This document shows positions 1 through 7,998 of a stretch of 64,000 nt of DNA, piece by piece (positions within the stretch are counted from its first letter, which is position 1; each line of letters starts with the position of its first letter). Below the pieces are notes generated by a model that did not search any database, was not told the origin of the DNA, and worked only from the letters and a program-made list of their open reading frames with translations. Made by a program: the position numbers and the translations under genes. Origin of the DNA: Pseudarthrobacter sp. SSS035. GTDB lineage: Bacteria > Actinomycetota > Actinomycetes > Actinomycetales > Micrococcaceae. The DNA is taken from contig NZ_CP096882.1 of assembly GCF_023273875.1 (NCBI RefSeq), positions 2,604,001 through 2,668,000 on the forward strand, in the 5' to 3' direction.

Positions 1-199
1 GACGGTTACTATCACAAGGATCTCGGACGCGGACCCGGACATGCTCCGGTACTTCACCCAGCTCGGGCTGGGACCGGACACACAGCTCCAAGTTTTGGCC
101 CACCGCCCGTATGCGGACGTGACCACGATTCGGGTCGGGGACCGCGACGTTGATCTGGGTCCCTCCGCAGCAGAGGCCATCTGGGTAGTGGCCAAATAA
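1..199 (+). CDS. DtxR/MntR-type metal-dependent regulator, C-terminal end (partial)
   Basis: The 5' part lies outside the window; the reading frame enters at base 2 and ends with TAA at 197-199. The visible 65 residues contain ISDADPDMLRYFTQLGLGP, then a basic loop and a short beta-rich tail ending IWVVAK. This is the FeoA/SH3-like C-terminal domain of DtxR/MntR-type manganese or iron repressors. The metal-binding and helix-turn-helix domains are not visible, so the metal cannot be named. The alpha/beta hydrolase gene starts one base after the stop codon, so the two are probably translationally coupled. Confidence 0.75.
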   Translation, partial: TVTITRISDADPDMLRYFTQLGLGPDTQLQVLAHRPYADVTTIRVGDRDVDLGPSAAEAIWVVAK

Positions 200-200
200 G

Positions 201-977
201 GTGAAGATTGCCCTGGCTCCCGACGGCGCCGAACTGGCGTGGGCCGAAGAGGGTACCGGCCAGTCGCTGCTCCTGATCGCGGGCGAGGCAACTGCCATGG
301 ACGGTTGGGGACCAACGGCGGCGGCCCTGGCACAGCATTTCAGCGTCATTCGCTTCGACCACGGGGGGATCGGCGGGAGCAGCGATGGCGACGCCGGCCG
401 CTACACCACGCGGCTCCTCGCCGCCGATGCGGTAGCTGTCCTCCAAGCGGCAAACGTGGACAGCGCTCACGTGTACGGGCACTCCATGGGCGGGCGGGTG
501 GCCCAGTGGCTCGCGATTGACCACCTGAAGAGTGTTCGTGCGCTGATCCTTGCTGCGACGAGCGGAGGAACACTGGGCGGGGCCGAGCCCGCGAGGGACG
601 CTATGGAAGCGCTGTTGAGCGGCGACATGTCGCGGCTCGAGCCTCTGTTCTTCGCCCCGGAATGGGCTGAGGACCACCCCGAGGCGGTCCTCACTTTCTT
701 CAACTCACGGGCCTCCGCCTGGGCCAAGGCGCGCCACTTCCGCGCCAGCCGGGACCACGATGCGTGGAGCCGCCTCGGCTCCATCGAATCGCCCACACTC
801 ATCCTCCACGGCACCGACGACGCCCTGAAACCCATGCCCAACGCCGTCCAGCTGCACCGGCACATCCGCTGCTCCACGCTGGTCAAGGTCCCGGGCGCCG
901 GCCACGGCCTCCACCTGGACCGTCCGGAAACCATCCCGTGGATCCGGCAGTTCATCGCCGCTAAAGCAGCCCTCTGA
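201..977 (+). CDS. alpha/beta hydrolase
   Basis: A 258-residue soluble alpha/beta-hydrolase fold protein, the normal length for the family. The nucleophile elbow is GHSMGG with Ser95, followed by the acid in HGTDD (about residue 204) and the catalytic histidine in GAGHG (about 235). The oxyanion-side loop is DHGGIGGS near residue 53. The GTG start is chosen because it follows the regulator stop by one base and gives the expected N-terminal beta strand. The substrate cannot be told from sequence; esterase, lactonase or haloperoxidase-like members all look like this. Transcription probably ends in the hairpin directly downstream. Confidence 0.85.
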   Translation: MKIALAPDGAELAWAEEGTGQSLLLIAGEATAMDGWGPTAAALAQHFSVIRFDHGGIGGSSDGDAGRYTTRLLAADAVAVLQAANVDSAHVYGHSMGGRVAQWLAIDHLKSVRALILAATSGGTLGGAEPARDAMEALLSGDMSRLEPLFFAPEWAEDHPEAVLTFFNSRASAWAKARHFRASRDHDAWSRLGSIESPTLILHGTDDALKPMPNAVQLHRHIRCSTLVKVPGAGHGLHLDRPETIPWIRQFIAAKAAL

Positions 978-984
978 AACGGAG

Positions 985-1020
985 AGCGCACGACGGCGGG
1001 AGGTCCCGCCGTCGTGCGCT
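985..1020 (+). terminator. 17-bp perfect hairpin, probable terminator (repeat family)
   Basis: Arms 985-1001 and 1004-1020 are perfectly complementary with a 2-base spacer. The core ACGACGGCGGGAGG recurs downstream of the polyol operon at 10140-10165. There is no T-run, so it is a GC-rich stem of the type common in actinobacteria rather than a classical intrinsic terminator. It lies just after the hydrolase stop codon. Confidence 0.6.
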
Positions 1021-1141
1021 TCGCGGCGGGGCGCGGATTCAGGAGCGAAAGATTTCCTTGGCTACCGTGATGGCGGACAGTGCGGACGAGATGTCCTCGG
1101 AGCTGTTCCGTGCTGCCGCTGGTGGCCAAGCTGGCAAGTGG

Positions 1142-1852
1142 CTAGCTTTTGAGCAGCCCGGTGCGCTGTAGCCAGGATTTGACGTCCGGTTCGGCATCTT
1201 GGACTTCCTCGCCCCGCACGGCCAGTCCTTCGCCAATCACCGCACCTGGGCAGGACCTTGTGTAGTCGCGAACGGCGGTGCCGAGCCCGCTCATGGCGTA
1301 CGTGGTGACGGGATGGATTGTTTTGCCGGCGAAGTCGTACCTTTCGGTGAATGTCGTCATGATCATTGGTGCCCGGACGTTCCAGATCCCGCTTGCCAGC
1401 AACACGGTGTCGTATTGGTCGATGGACGCCAACGACGAGGCCAAGGCCGGGCGGGCATCAGTGCTTTGCTCGCGGACGTTTCGTGCGACCGTGGCGTCGT
1501 AGTCCTCGGGATAGGGGTCGGCGGCATCGATGCGGTGCACATCGCACGTTATGAGCTTGCTGATCATTCCAGCGAGGACCTCGGTGTTGCCGGTGTCCAG
1601 GTCAGTGCGTCCGCCGTAGTAGTAGTTCTCCCCGGCGCGGGAGAAGTAGGCCAGCAGGACCCGCGCGTTTTCAGCGGGAGCCGGGGTGCTCAGCGCGGTG
1701 GGGGACGGGGCGGTTTCTTGCGCGGGCATGGGTTCGTTCCGTTCTCCCGTGGTGCACCCTGACGTTCCGGTGGTGATTATGGCGGTACCCAGGCCGGTGA
1801 CGGCTGCACGAAGTACGGAGCGCCGGCCGATAGTCCTGCGGTTTGAGGTCAT
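1142..1852 (-). CDS. flavodoxin-like lipoprotein
   Basis: A secreted flavodoxin-fold protein of 236 residues from the preferred ATG at 1852. An upstream in-frame ATG at 1879 would overlap the preceding gene. The N-terminus has a twin-arginine-like TIGRRSVLRAAV stretch followed by a lipobox TSGC, so it is probably exported folded and lipid-anchored. After a Pro/Thr/Ala-rich linker the flavodoxin domain begins with VLLAYFSRAGENYYYGG, the FMN phosphate loop. The gene follows the aldo/keto reductase by about 8 bases and is presumably co-transcribed with it. This pairing suggests a stress-induced quinone or aldehyde reduction module, which is inference. Confidence 0.75.
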   Translation of the reverse strand: MTSNRRTIGRRSVLRAAVTGLGTAIITTGTSGCTTGERNEPMPAQETAPSPTALSTPAPAENARVLLAYFSRAGENYYYGGRTDLDTGNTEVLAGMISKLITCDVHRIDAADPYPEDYDATVARNVREQSTDARPALASSLASIDQYDTVLLASGIWNVRAPMIMTTFTERYDFAGKTIHPVTTYAMSGLGTAVRDYTRSCPGAVIGEGLAVRGEEVQDAEPDVKSWLQRTGLLKS

Positions 1853-1859
1853 CACGGGA

Positions 1860-2717
1860 TCAGTCGATTCTGCGACCACTCAACCAGCTCACCATCGCAG
1901 GGTCGCGGTGGTCGAAGAACAGGCTCGCGCCGGTGTCCAGGGCCGCGATCCGGCTCATCTGCTCCTCGGAGATGGCGAAGTCGAACACCTCAAGGTTTTC
2001 GGCCATCCGCTCCGGCCGCACGGACTTCGGGATAACGACGACCTCGCGCTGGATGAGCCAACGGAGTACCACCTGCGCGACGGACTTATCGTGTTCCTCT
2101 GCGATGGCGGTGAGCACCGGGTTCGTGAACAAATCATTCCGCCCTTCCGCGAACGGCCCCCAAGACTCAATTTGGACGCCGCCTTCGCGCATCACCGCCT
2201 GGTCAGCGGCGCGCTGGTGGAAGGGGTGGGTCTCGATCTGGTTGACGGCGGGGAGAATCTCGTTGTGCTCGATGAGGTCCACAAGCCGGTCGGAATGGAA
2301 GTTCGATACGCCGATCGCCCGGACCCGGCCTTCCTTGTTGAGGTCCTGCATGGCCCGCCACTTGCTGTAGTAGTCCCCGAGCGGCTGGTGGATCAGGTAG
2401 AGGTCGACGTAGTCCAGACCGAGTCTGTCGAGAGAGTTTTCAAAAGCACGCCTCGTGTCGTCTTGGACGCTGCCGGTCGGGGCGTGCTGGATCCAGAGTT
2501 TGGTGGTGACGAAAAGGTCTTCACGGGGGATACCGCTGGCCTTGATCGCCGCGCCTACGGCCGCTTCGTTGCCGTAGGAGGCGGCCGTGTCCAGGTGCCG
2601 GTAGCCGGCGGCGAGGGCGGCTTCGACGGCAGGCTGGGTCTCCGCGTCGGGGATCTGGAAGACGCCGAAGCCCAGGATGGGCATCTGGATTCCGTTGTTG
2701 AGGGTCACGCTATTCAT
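1860..2717 (-). CDS. aldo/keto reductase (2,5-diketo-D-gluconate reductase-like)
   Basis: A 285-residue NADPH-dependent (beta/alpha)8 reductase of the AKR5-like group. The catalytic tetrad is visible as Asp43, Tyr48, Lys73 and His110 (LYLIHQP). The NADP-binding C-terminal signature VVIPKSV is near residue 230. Family members reduce small aldehydes and ketones such as methylglyoxal and diketogluconate; the natural substrate here is unknown. It is divergent from an XRE/MmyB regulator at 3015, which probably controls it, and its start overlaps the stop of a cupin-like remnant. A second regulator/reductase pair lies at 25532-27466. Confidence 0.9.
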   Translation of the reverse strand: MNSVTLNNGIQMPILGFGVFQIPDAETQPAVEAALAAGYRHLDTAASYGNEAAVGAAIKASGIPREDLFVTTKLWIQHAPTGSVQDDTRRAFENSLDRLGLDYVDLYLIHQPLGDYYSKWRAMQDLNKEGRVRAIGVSNFHSDRLVDLIEHNEILPAVNQIETHPFHQRAADQAVMREGGVQIESWGPFAEGRNDLFTNPVLTAIAEEHDKSVAQVVLRWLIQREVVVIPKSVRPERMAENLEVFDFAISEEQMSRIAALDTGASLFFDHRDPAMVSWLSGRRID

Positions 2718-2874
2718 GAGTTTCCTTAGTTTGGTGGGTGACTATCGTGTGGGCGGTTTCGTAGTCCTGGTCATTGACGGGTTCCAGCCACGTGGCGCCC
2801 TGTCCGTGGTGCTGCTCGACCAAGGCCAGATATGAGTTGCATTCTGGCGTCCTTGATAGGGGCTTTCCCGCCAT
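2710..2874 (-). pseudogene. C-terminal remnant of a cupin-domain protein
   Basis: A 54-codon frame runs from ATG 2874 to a TAG that overlaps the aldo/keto reductase start. Its second half, EQHHGQGATWLEPVNDQDY, resembles the tail of small cupin proteins that often accompany aldo/keto reductases and flavodoxins in such operons. The expected metal-binding cupin core is absent upstream in any frame I could read, so I call a 3' remnant. A genuine small gene is the alternative. Confidence 0.4.
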
Positions 2875-2964
2875 CCATTTTTAGGAGTTCGACCGCCGCG
2901 GCTGGTCCACTGCATTCAAGAAAACCAGCCCTTTCCCACGCGGGGGAGTCACTGCTGTGCGGTG

Positions 2965-2984
2965 TTCTGCCAGTTCCTGTTAGG
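2965..2984. promoter_or_regulatory. candidate XRE/MmyB operator half-site
   Basis: The segment CTGCCAGTTCCTGTTAGG lies between the divergent reductase and regulator. It resembles the perfect dyad TAGGACTGCCAGTCCTA found in the matching position of the paralogous pair (26484-26500). The shared CTGCCAGT/CCT core suggests related binding sites for the two MmyB-type regulators. This rests on two sites only. Confidence 0.35.
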
Positions 2985-3014
2985 CCAGCCCAGCTCCGTC
3001 GTAACGTAGAAGCC

Positions 3015-3932
3015 ATGCAGAACAGCAAGGACGTCCGCGAGTTCCTCATGAGTCGGCGGTCGCGAATCACCCCGGCCCAAGCCGGGCTGCCCGCCTACGG
3101 CGGGACCAGGCGAGTGGCCGGTCTCAAACGCGAGGAAGTGGCCATGCTCACCGGCGTCAGCACGGAATACTACGCCCGACTCGAACGGGGAAACCTGCGG
3201 GGAGTCTCCGACAGTGTCCTCGAATCCCTCGCCGGCGCACTCCAACTCGACGAGGCCGAGCGAGCCCACCTATTCGACCTGGCCAAGGCGGCTGCACCCT
3301 CGCAAACATCAGGAACGCGCAAGGTCAGGGCGGAAGTACGCCCCAGCGTGCAAAGGATCCTGGCCGGTATGACCGGCACCCCAGCCTACGTCCGCAACTC
3401 ACGCATGGACATCGTGGCCGCTAACAACCTCTGCTTCGCCCTGTACACGGACATCCTCAACGCCGATACGCTGCCGCTGAACCTCGCACGGTTCATGTTC
3501 CTGGACCCCAGATCCCGAGACTTCTTTCTCGAATGGGAAACCATCGCCGATGACCTCGCCGCAGCGCTGCGCACCGAATCGGGACGCAACCCCCGCGACC
3601 GGGCCCTGAACACCCTCATCGGTGACCTGGCCGCGGGAAGCACGGAATTCTCGACACGCTGGGTCCGGCACAACGTCCGCTTCCACCGCTCAGCCCGCAA
3701 GACGCTGCACAACCCGATAGTCGGCGACCTCGAACTCACGGGCGATTCACTTGAACTCCCCGGAGACGGTCTGACCCTTATCGCCTACACGGCCGAAACG
3801 GGCAGCGAATCACAGGAAAAACTAGACTTCCTCACCATGTGGAGCACCACCAACAAGCGCCCGGTTGAATCGCCTCAAGGTGACTCCAGCACGCCAACCA
3901 TCCCACCACCCGGCGCTGGCACCCGGTCGTGA
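3015..3932 (+). CDS. XRE-family regulator with MmyB-like ligand-binding domain
   Basis: A 305-residue regulator. The N-terminal helix-turn-helix (about residues 8-65) includes SRITPAQAGLPAYGGTRR, GLKREEVAMLTGVSTEYY and the LERG helix end. The remainder is the MmyB-like sensor domain with LDPRSRDFFLEWETIADD. The start is ATG 3015; the longer open frame upstream lacks coding character. It is divergent from the aldo/keto reductase and is 305 aa against 304 aa for the paralogue at 25532. Such proteins usually repress the adjacent oxidoreductase gene and may bind small lipophilic ligands. Confidence 0.85.
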   Translation: MQNSKDVREFLMSRRSRITPAQAGLPAYGGTRRVAGLKREEVAMLTGVSTEYYARLERGNLRGVSDSVLESLAGALQLDEAERAHLFDLAKAAAPSQTSGTRKVRAEVRPSVQRILAGMTGTPAYVRNSRMDIVAANNLCFALYTDILNADTLPLNLARFMFLDPRSRDFFLEWETIADDLAAALRTESGRNPRDRALNTLIGDLAAGSTEFSTRWVRHNVRFHRSARKTLHNPIVGDLELTGDSLELPGDGLTLIAYTAETGSESQEKLDFLTMWSTTNKRPVESPQGDSSTPTIPPPGAGTRS

Positions 3933-3969
3933 CGGCCGGACTGCCCTCAGCGCCGGCACGCGGCGGGAG

Positions 3970-4395
3970 TCAGTTGATTGCCTCGATGCCCAGCCGTTTG
4001 AGTTCTTCAAGGTGGTTCCGCATGTTCTGAAGCACCTCGGGGGAATGCGGCTGCCAATCCAAGATCTCGTCAACTACTCGCAAGGGCTCTTGGGTTCGGT
4101 AGGACCTAGTGGGGTTGCCCGGGAACTTCTTGTCCGTCAGATTGGGGTCATCCTCAAAGGAGCCCGTGGGTTCCACGCGGTAGATCCTGCCCGGTCCCTC
4201 GCCTAGGCCGAGTTCGGCTCCCCAGGTAGCCGCATCCAACGTGGCAGTCAGGTAGACATAGTTCGCCGTCTTCCGCTCGCCGTAATTCGACGTGTTGCCG
4301 GGTTTCAGCAAGTCCCCAGGCTTCAGGTCAGCTTTGGTGCCGTGGTAAAAGGGCCCGGGGTCTTTGGCATGCGACGACATTGGTTCTTTCTCCAT
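3970..4395 (-). CDS. arr: rifampin ADP-ribosyltransferase
   Basis: A 141-residue enzyme that ADP-ribosylates rifamycins using NAD+. The family landmarks are clear: FYHGTKADLKPGDLL with His18, NYVYLTATLDAATWGAEL with Tyr48, and VEPTGSFEDDPNLTDKKFPG with Asp83. These match the His/Tyr/Asp triad of characterised Arr enzymes almost position for position. ATG 4395 is chosen because AGGAGG lies 4-5 bases upstream; the frame stays open further but without a ribosome site. It is convergent with the XRE regulator and appears monocistronic. Chromosomal arr is common in soil actinobacteria, and nothing nearby suggests a resistance cassette. Confidence 0.93.
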   Translation of the reverse strand: MEKEPMSSHAKDPGPFYHGTKADLKPGDLLKPGNTSNYGERKTANYVYLTATLDAATWGAELGLGEGPGRIYRVEPTGSFEDDPNLTDKKFPGNPTRSYRTQEPLRVVDEILDWQPHSPEVLQNMRNHLEELKRLGIEAIN

Positions 4396-4459
4396 GCAGC
4401 CTCCTCGAAAGTGGGCTTCCAATCTAGCTCGCAACCACTTTGCGCACGCCGGATATGGG

Positions 4460-5383
4460 TCAGCCTTGCATTCGTTGCCGGTAGCTCCGGGGCGTTTCGC
4501 CGGCGTCGTTCAGGAAATGCCGGTTAAAGTTGGACAGGTTGGAAAACCCGACCTCGTAGCAAATGTCCGAGATGGGTTTGTCGCTGCGCTCGAGCAGCCG
4601 CCGTGCATGGGCCAGGCGGAGTTTGCGGACCAGATCGCTGAAGTTCTGGCCGGTGGCGCGCTTGAAGTATTTCGAGAAGGTCGGCTCGGACATTCCCACC
4701 AGAGCCGCCGCCTCGGACATTTTGACGTTGCCGGCGTGATTGCCAAACACGTACTCCAGCACGATGTCCACCACCGCCGCGGCCTGGCCGTCCAGCTGCG
4801 GCCTGAACCATTCGTCAGCGAGGTAGCGCCGGTCCTCCTGCGGTGAGCGCGCAAGAATGGCAAACAGTTCCAGCAGGTGGTGCAGCCGCCCCAACCCGGT
4901 GGAGGTGCCCATCGCTTCGATGGATGCGGCCGCAGCCCGGGCTGTGCTCCCGAGGAACTCGATACCGCGTGCGGACTGTTCCAGCAGGGGTTCGATTTCG
5001 GCCAGCTCCGGAACCAGGGCCGTGGTCTGCTCCACCCATTTTCCATCGAACTGGATCAGGGCGTCCCTGCCGGCAATGACCTCGCCGGGCTCAAGGTCGC
5101 TGACCCAGTCGTGGGGCAGGCCTGATCCCACCAGGGACACATGCCCGGCCTCGAACGTGCCGATGTGGTCCCCGACAATGAACTTGCCGGTGCCTTTCCT
5201 GATCAGGTGGATCTCGTACTCGGGGTGGTAATTCCAGCGGGCCGCCGCGGTGGGGTAGTCATGCTCGTGCCACCGGACCGAATGGTTCGGGTCCACCGGG
5301 ATGACCTCCCGGCTGGCCCGCATGCCCAGCAGCCTTTCGGCAAGCCTGGCCGATGCCCCGTCGCCGGGATCCGCAGCACTCAT
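4460..5383 (-). CDS. AraC-family transcriptional regulator of the polyol operon
   Basis: About 307 residues from ATG 5383, which is preceded by GGAGAACCACC; ATG 5410 is possible but has no ribosome site. An N-terminal cupin-like sensor domain (RWHEHDYPTAAARWNYHPEYEIHLI) precedes a C-terminal double helix-turn-helix. That part contains MSEAAALVGMSEPTFSKYFK and the AraC signature ISDICYEVGFSNLSNFNRHF near the end. It is divergent from the sugar/polyol ABC transporter at 5657, so it most likely activates that operon in response to the transported polyol. Confidence 0.88.
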   Translation of the reverse strand: MSAADPGDGASARLAERLLGMRASREVIPVDPNHSVRWHEHDYPTAAARWNYHPEYEIHLIRKGTGKFIVGDHIGTFEAGHVSLVGSGLPHDWVSDLEPGEVIAGRDALIQFDGKWVEQTTALVPELAEIEPLLEQSARGIEFLGSTARAAAASIEAMGTSTGLGRLHHLLELFAILARSPQEDRRYLADEWFRPQLDGQAAAVVDIVLEYVFGNHAGNVKMSEAAALVGMSEPTFSKYFKRATGQNFSDLVRKLRLAHARRLLERSDKPISDICYEVGFSNLSNFNRHFLNDAGETPRSYRQRMQG

Positions 5384-5498
5384 GGTGGTTCTCCAGGTAT
5401 CCGGGTTCATGAAATATGGACAGCGCCAATGGCACTTTCCCACAGTAGCGCGTGCGCCCGGAAGGCCGATAGGGAAAATTAGTATCAGAAACTGGCAT

Positions 5499-5521
5499 GT
5501 AGGGCGCTAGTTGTGCCCTAC
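5499..5521. promoter_or_regulatory. inverted repeat upstream of the polyol operon
   Basis: GTAGGGC (5499-5505) and GCCCTAC (5515-5521) form a perfect 7-bp inverted repeat with a 9-base spacer in the divergent promoter region. It is a candidate operator for the AraC regulator or a second repressor. No further copy is seen in the window. Confidence 0.35.
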
Positions 5522-5656
5522 CCCACACACCTAAAGTTGAGGAATACCAGCCCGGCACATCGAAATCCCGATGACCGGGCCGCCCCAGCCGAGTACGTCG
5601 ACACGGCAGTCGACGCGAGCCGGTTGTGCACCCCCTGAAGAACAAAGGAGTCCTCA

Positions 5657-7003
5657 ATGCGCCCAAAAACGCGCGCTGCCGCGATTGCCGCCGGCGCCCT
5701 GTGTGTGGCCCTTAGCGCCTCGGCCTGTGCCGGCGCCGGCGGAGGCAATTCCGCCGGAGACCCCAACAGCATCAATGTCCTGATGGTGAACAACCCCCAG
5801 ATGGAGGACCTGCAGCGGCTCACCGCGGATAATTTCACCAAGGAAACCGGCATCAAGGTCAACTACACGATCCTGCCGGAAAACGACGTCCGGGCCAAGA
5901 TCAGCCAGGAGTTCTCCAGCCAGGCCGGCCAGTACGACGTCGCGTCACTGTCCAACTACGAGATCCCGTTCTATTCCGCCAACGGCTGGCTCGCGCCGCT
6001 GGACAATGTTGCCGAGGACGCCGCGTTTGACCAGGACGACATCCTGCCCGCCTACACGGCCTCCCTCACCGGCGAGGACGGCAAGCTCTACGGCGAACCG
6101 TTCTACGGCGAATCCTCTTTCCTGATGTACCGCAAGGACATTATGGACGCCAAGGGCCTGACCATGCCGGCGAAGCCCACCTGGGACGAGGTGGCGGACA
6201 TAGCAGCACAGGTGGACGGCGCAGCCCCAGGAATGAAGGGCATCTGCCTGCGCGGCCAGCCCGGCTGGGGACAGGTCTTCGCGCCGCTGACCACCGTGGT
6301 GAACACCTTCGGCGGGACCTGGTTCGACAAGGACTGGAACGCCCAGGTCAACTCCCCGAAGTTCACAGCAGCCGTCGACTTCTACACCAAACTGGTCCGG
6401 GAGCACGGTGAAGCAGGGGCCGCGCAGGCCGGCTTCACCGAATGCCTGAACAACATGAGCCAAAGCAAAGTGGCCATGTGGTACGACGCCACGTCGGCCG
6501 CGGGCGCCCTGGAAGCCGATACGTCACCCGTGAAGGGGAAGATCGGCTACGCCCAGGCCCCGGTCAAGGAAACCAAATCCTCCGGTTGGCTCTGGACCTG
6601 GTCCTGGGCTATGCAGGCGGCCTCAAAGAAGCAGGACGCGGCCGGGAAGTTCATCGCCTGGGCAAGCTCGAAGGAGTACGAAGATCTGGTCGCCTCCAAG
6701 CTCGGCTGGGCGAAGGTTCCCTCCGGCAAACGCATCTCCACCTACGAGAACACCGACTTCCAGAAGGCGGCACCGTTCTTCGAGGCCGAACGCTTCGCCA
6801 TCGAGAACGCCGACCCGAAGAACCCCGGCGCCCAGGAACGTCCCGCCGTCGGCATCCAGTTCGTGGGCATTCCCGAGTTCGCTGCCCTGGGCACCAACGT
6901 CTCCCAAGGCGTCAGCTCCGCCATCGCAGGCCAGGGCACCGTGGCCGACGCGCTGGCCAAGGGCCAGGAAGCCGCCCAAAAAGTCGGCAACAAGTACAAG
7001 TAG
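5657..7003 (+). CDS. ABC transporter substrate-binding lipoprotein (polyol/sugar)
   Basis: A 448-residue family 1 extracellular solute-binding protein. The signal peptide ends in a lipobox LSASAC with the lipidated Cys24. The mature protein reads like mannitol/sorbitol-binding SmoE/MtlE proteins, with a long aromatic-rich C-terminal lobe. It is followed by two permease genes and a polyol dehydrogenase, with no ATPase gene, so a shared MsmK-type ATPase elsewhere probably energises import. AAAGGAG precedes the start by 5-7 bases. The substrate is inferred from the dehydrogenase in the operon. Confidence 0.85.
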   Translation: MRPKTRAAAIAAGALCVALSASACAGAGGGNSAGDPNSINVLMVNNPQMEDLQRLTADNFTKETGIKVNYTILPENDVRAKISQEFSSQAGQYDVASLSNYEIPFYSANGWLAPLDNVAEDAAFDQDDILPAYTASLTGEDGKLYGEPFYGESSFLMYRKDIMDAKGLTMPAKPTWDEVADIAAQVDGAAPGMKGICLRGQPGWGQVFAPLTTVVNTFGGTWFDKDWNAQVNSPKFTAAVDFYTKLVREHGEAGAAQAGFTECLNNMSQSKVAMWYDATSAAGALEADTSPVKGKIGYAQAPVKETKSSGWLWTWSWAMQAASKKQDAAGKFIAWASSKEYEDLVASKLGWAKVPSGKRISTYENTDFQKAAPFFEAERFAIENADPKNPGAQERPAVGIQFVGIPEFAALGTNVSQGVSSAIAGQGTVADALAKGQEAAQKVGNKYK

Positions 7004-7029
7004 CCAGAACCGAACCGCAGGAGAACCTC

Positions 7030-7998
7030 ATGACTACCGCAACGGCGCGCATCTCCCGCCCGGGACACCACGCAGCCAAACTTCCAAGGAATGCCCGGTC
7101 GCGGGAACGCGCCCTGGCCTGGGCCCGGCGTGCACCGCTGCTTCCGGCCCTGATCTTCCTCATTCTCGTCACCCAGCTCCCATTCGTGGTGACGCTGATC
7201 ATCTCGTTCCTGAACTGGAACAGCCTCAGCCCTGACAAGACCGCCTTCGCCGGCCTCGAGAACTACGTCACGGTCCTCACCGACCCGGACCTGCGCCAGG
7301 CAATCCTCACCACCATCCTCCTCACCGTCTCGGTAGTCATGGCGAGCCTGGTCATCGGGCTGGGCCTGGCACTGCTGCTGGACAAGAAGTTCATCGGGCG
7401 CGGACTGGCCCGGACCCTCCTGATCGCACCGTTCCTGGTGGTGCCCGTAGCCGCTGCCCTCATCTGGAAGCACGCCCTGCTCAACCCCACGTACGGGCTG
7501 ATCAACGGCATCCTGACCTGGGTCTGGTCCCTCTTCGGCAGCACCACGGCGCCCCAGCTGGACCTGCTGTCCCAGGCACCCATGATGGCCGTCATCGTCT
7601 CGCTGGTCTGGCAGTGGACACCGTTTATGATGCTCATCCTGCTGGCGGGCCTGCAGTCCCGTCCCATGGACACCGTGGAAGCTGCCCAGATGGACGGCGC
7701 CACACCGTGGGCGATCTTCCGGCACCTCACCCTGCCGCATCTGCGCCAGTACCTGGAGCTTGGCGGCCTGCTCGGAGCCATCTATATCGTGCAGAACTTC
7801 GACGCCGTCTTCACCCTCACCGCAGGCGGACTGGGCACGGCCAACCTGCCCTACGCCATCTACCAGACGTTCTACTTCGCCAACGAATACGGCCTGGCGT
7901 CTGCTGCCGGCGTCGTAGTGGTCATCGGCACCATCGTCGTGGCCACTTTTGCCCTCCGCACCGTCTTTTCGCTCTTCAAGAAGGAGGCAGCACGATGA
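7030..7998 (+). CDS. ABC transporter permease, MalF-type (polyol/sugar)
   Basis: A 322-residue inner-membrane permease from ATG 7030, which has AGGAG upstream; the longer open frame before it is out-of-frame binding-protein sequence. Six predicted membrane spans begin at about residue 37 (LLPALIFLILVTQLPFVVTL). The cytoplasmic EAA loop that docks the ATPase is VEAAQMDGATPWAIFRHLTLP near residue 218. It is co-transcribed with the binding protein (26-base gap), and its stop overlaps the next start as ATGA. Confidence 0.9.
   Translation: MTTATARISRPGHHAAKLPRNARSRERALAWARRAPLLPALIFLILVTQLPFVVTLIISFLNWNSLSPDKTAFAGLENYVTVLTDPDLRQAILTTILLTVSVVMASLVIGLGLALLLDKKFIGRGLARTLLIAPFLVVPVAAALIWKHALLNPTYGLINGILTWVWSLFGSTTAPQLDLLSQAPMMAVIVSLVWQWTPFMMLILLAGLQSRPMDTVEAAQMDGATPWAIFRHLTLPHLRQYLELGGLLGAIYIVQNFDAVFTLTAGGLGTANLPYAIYQTFYFANEYGLASAAGVVVVIGTIVVATFALRTVFSLFKKEAAR

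Noticed and set aside
1021..1141. Minus-strand frame ending EDISSALSAITVAKEIFRS just downstream of the flavodoxin-like gene
   Set aside because: Only about 34 codons lie outside the flavodoxin gene, with no start or ribosome site; no family is recognisable, so a remnant cannot be supported.
3970..4395. Mobile resistance cassette around arr
   Set aside because: No attC, integrase or transposase is nearby and composition matches the neighbours; it looks like an intrinsic chromosomal arr.
6742..7740. Long minus-strand open frame across the ABC transporter genes
   Set aside because: The protein is Gln/Arg/Asp-rich with no domain, and it is the antisense shadow of the binding protein and first permease.
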